The position numbers were made by a program, and so were the translations under genes. This document shows, in pieces, positions 62,433-64,000 of a stretch of DNA of 64,000 bases (positions are counted from its first letter, which is position 1; each line of letters begins with the position of its first letter). The notes beneath the pieces were generated by a model, which saw only the letters and a list, made by a program, of their open reading frames with translations, made no database searches and was not told the origin of the DNA. Source of the stretch: Cladorhizidae sp. MBARI D1340-BT2 (Eukaryota > Porifera > Demospongiae > Poecilosclerida > Cladorhizidae); the NCBI GenBank assembly GCA_028752905.1, contig JAQNBH010000002.1, forward strand, positions 27,325,932 to 27,389,931. Direction: 5' to 3'.

Positions 62433-64000
62433 ACTTAGAGTACTTAAAATTTTGGCACGTACAAAAGACAGATAATTAGAAGAGCTATCCAGTAATATAA
62501 AAATTATCTTTTTTGGGTAAAGTGTAGAAAAGTTATGAGCTTCACGGCAAAAAAACAAGATTTTCGGGGGGGAAATGAGAAACATATAGACCAAATTAGG
62601 GCAAATATCAAGAACATGTTTAGCATCAAGTAAGAGTACAATTCATAACTGCCCTAATTAACAAGACCAAAGTCCCAGATTTTGTCAACTGATAGAGAAG
62701 GCCCTTATCTGCAACATGTGAACAGATTATCAATAAATGTAGTGGTTTTTCACTGGCAGGCCACCGCTTTGGCAACTGGAAAACGCCAGGAAAAATCCCA
62801 AACCTTACCACTTCAAATCACCATAACTTCCTAATACTTAGAGTACTCAACATTTTGGCACGTACAAAAGACAGATAATTAGAAGGGCTATCCGGTGATA
62901 TAAAAAGTATCTTTTTGGGGTAAAGTGTAGAAATGTTATGAGCTTCACGGCAAAAAAACAAGATTTTCGGGGGGAAAATGAGAAACATATAGACCAAATT
63001 AGGGCAAATATCAAGAACATGTTTAGCATCAAGTAAGAGTACAATTCATAACTGCCCTAATTAACAAGACCAAAGTCCCAGATTTTGTCAACTGATAGAG
63101 AAGGCCCTTATCTGCAACATGTGAACAGATTATCAATAAATGTAGTGGTTTTTCACTGGCAGGCCACCGCTTTGGCAACTGGAAAACGCCAGGAAAAATC
63201 ACAAACCTTACCACTTCAAATCACCATAACTTGCTAATACTTAGAGTACTCAAAATTTTGGCACGTACAAAAGACAGATAATTAGAAGAGCTATCCGGTT
63301 ATATAAAAATTATCTTTTTTGGGTAAAGTGTAGAAAAGTTATGAGCTTCACGGCAAAAAAACAAGATTTTCGGGGGGAAAATGAGAAACATATAGACCAA
63401 ATTAGGGCAAATATCAAGAACATGTTTAGCATCAAGTAAGAGTACAATTCATAACTGCCCTAATTAACAAGACCAAAGTCCCAGATTTTGTCAACTGATA
63501 GAGAAGGCCCTTATCTGCAACATGTGAACAGATTATCAATAAATGTAGTGGTTTTTCACTGGCAGGCCACCGCTTTGGCAACTGGAAAACGCCAGGAAAA
63601 ATCACAAACCTTACCACTTCAAATCACAATAACTTGCTAATAATTAGAGTACTCAAAATTTTGGCACGTACAAAAGACAGATAATTAGAAGGGCTATCCG
63701 GTGATATAAAAATTATCTTTTTTGGGTAAAGTGTAGAAAAGTTATGAGCTTCACGGCAAAAAAACAAGATTTTCGGGGGGGAAATGAGAAACATATAGAC
63801 CAAATTAGGGCAAATATCAAGAACATGTTTAGCATCAAGTAAGAGTACAATTCATAACTGCCCTAATTAACAAGACCAAAGTCCCAGATTTTGTCAACTG
63901 ATAGAGAAGGCCCTTATCTGCAACATGTGAACAGATTATCAATAAATGTAGTGGTTTTTCACTGGCAGGCCACCGCTTTGGCAACTGGAAAACGCCAGGA
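62433..64000. repeat. Second tandem copy of the G-D-L-M four-unit block, cut by the window end
   Basis: Units starting 62433, 62836, 63239 and 63642 match those starting 60821, 61224, 61627 and 62030 at an offset of 1612 bp (four units). ggttat recurs at 63297-63302. The last unit differs from its partner: it has caactgg near 63985, where the M unit at 62030 has caacttg. The left segment has only one copy of this block, so the tandem copy is specific to this side. Confidence 0.85.
63642..64000. repeat. Incomplete last unit (359 of 403 bp)
   Basis: The unit starts aattagagtactc with gaagggct, ccggtgat and G7, as in M. It stops after cgccagga because the window ends. Nothing suggests the array ends here. 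Confidence 0.97.

Larger units (their letters stand above)
1..64000. repeat. Tandem satellite array, 403-bp unit, about 158.9 copies
   Basis: The same unit follows itself head to tail across the whole window. Phase closes exactly: from the first copy to the 158th, 157 periods of 403 bp minus 33 bases are seen, and the 33 are explained by 17 single-base deletions plus one 16-bp deletion. All copies have the same orientation and no foreign sequence interrupts them. Any two copies usually differ at fewer than about ten sites, so the array is young or strongly homogenised. Known biology: long homogeneous satellite arrays of this kind form centromeric, pericentromeric or subtelomeric heterochromatin in eukaryotes. 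Which of these applies cannot be told from sequence alone. Both array ends lie outside the window. Confidence 0.99.

Noticed and set aside
1..64000. CRISPR array or other spacer-repeat system
   Set aside because: There are no unique spacers between short repeats. The whole 403-bp unit repeats, and variation is by scattered substitutions, not by spacer replacement.
1..64000. Tandem rDNA, 5S or tRNA cluster, or retroelement LTR array
   Set aside because: I see no rRNA or tRNA-like conserved stretch, no A/B box pair I could defend, no terminal TG...CA structure and no target-site duplications.
1..64000. CENP-B box-like 17-mer in the unit
   Set aside because: I looked for the TTCG...CGGG core on both strands and found no convincing match; ttttcgggg at 120-128 lacks the rest of the box.
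1..64000. Telomeric repeats or a subtelomeric transition
   Set aside because: No run of TTTAGGG, TTAGGG or relatives is present; single ttaggg strings near unit position 165 are part of the satellite unit and do not repeat in tandem.

Overview
The window is one uninterrupted block of satellite DNA. A single AT-rich unit of 403 bp (about 36% G+C, counted on the first copy) is repeated head to tail in one orientation from base 1 to base 64000. There are 158 complete copies and a last copy cut by the window edge (159 started). I see no gene, RNA gene, transposon, inversion or non-satellite spacer. The copy phase accounts for the length exactly: 17 copies lack one base, one copy lacks 16 bases, and the rest are 403 bp. 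The array suggests a eukaryotic heterochromatic chromosome region (centromeric, pericentromeric, subtelomeric or knob-like). A plant is my best guess, from the unit length, the recurring CATAACTT-type motif and a CCGG-type transition hotspot. The species cannot be named from the sequence.

The copies look about 97-100% alike by eye, but linked variant sites let me sort most of them into types, lettered A to N here and defined in the reference-unit entry. The order of types shows higher-order structure. (1) 1-14098 is a long segment that reappears at 49946-62432 in the same type order, apart from two two-copy differences. (2) Inside both segments lies a 12-copy higher-order repeat (C-D-E-F-D-E-F-G-D-H-I-J, 4833 bp). 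It appears once cleanly at 7251-12083, once expanded at 807-6444, and twice back to back at 50752-60417. (3) 14099-26575 is the most diverse part, with many private changes and irregularly spaced related copies. (4) 26576-36246 is a homogenised domain with a nine-copy block present twice, 13 copies apart. (5) 36247-51557 is built of N-A-B-C-D cassettes in which the number of A and B copies varies, including an 11-copy and a 10-copy version of one unit back to back. (6) 60821-64000 holds a four-copy block (G-D-L-M) twice in tandem.

Nothing here works as a set of genes. Short reading frames of 61 and 65 codons recur on the minus strand only because the unit recurs. Their differences are mostly amino-acid changing, 14 copies are broken, and 403 is not a multiple of three. 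The points of interest are the nested amplification history, mosaic units that look like conversion products, a core of about 194 bp that is almost invariant while the preceding 130 bp carry most variant sites, and CCGG-site changes that look like methylation-driven decay. All comparisons were made by eye; no alignment or database search was run.
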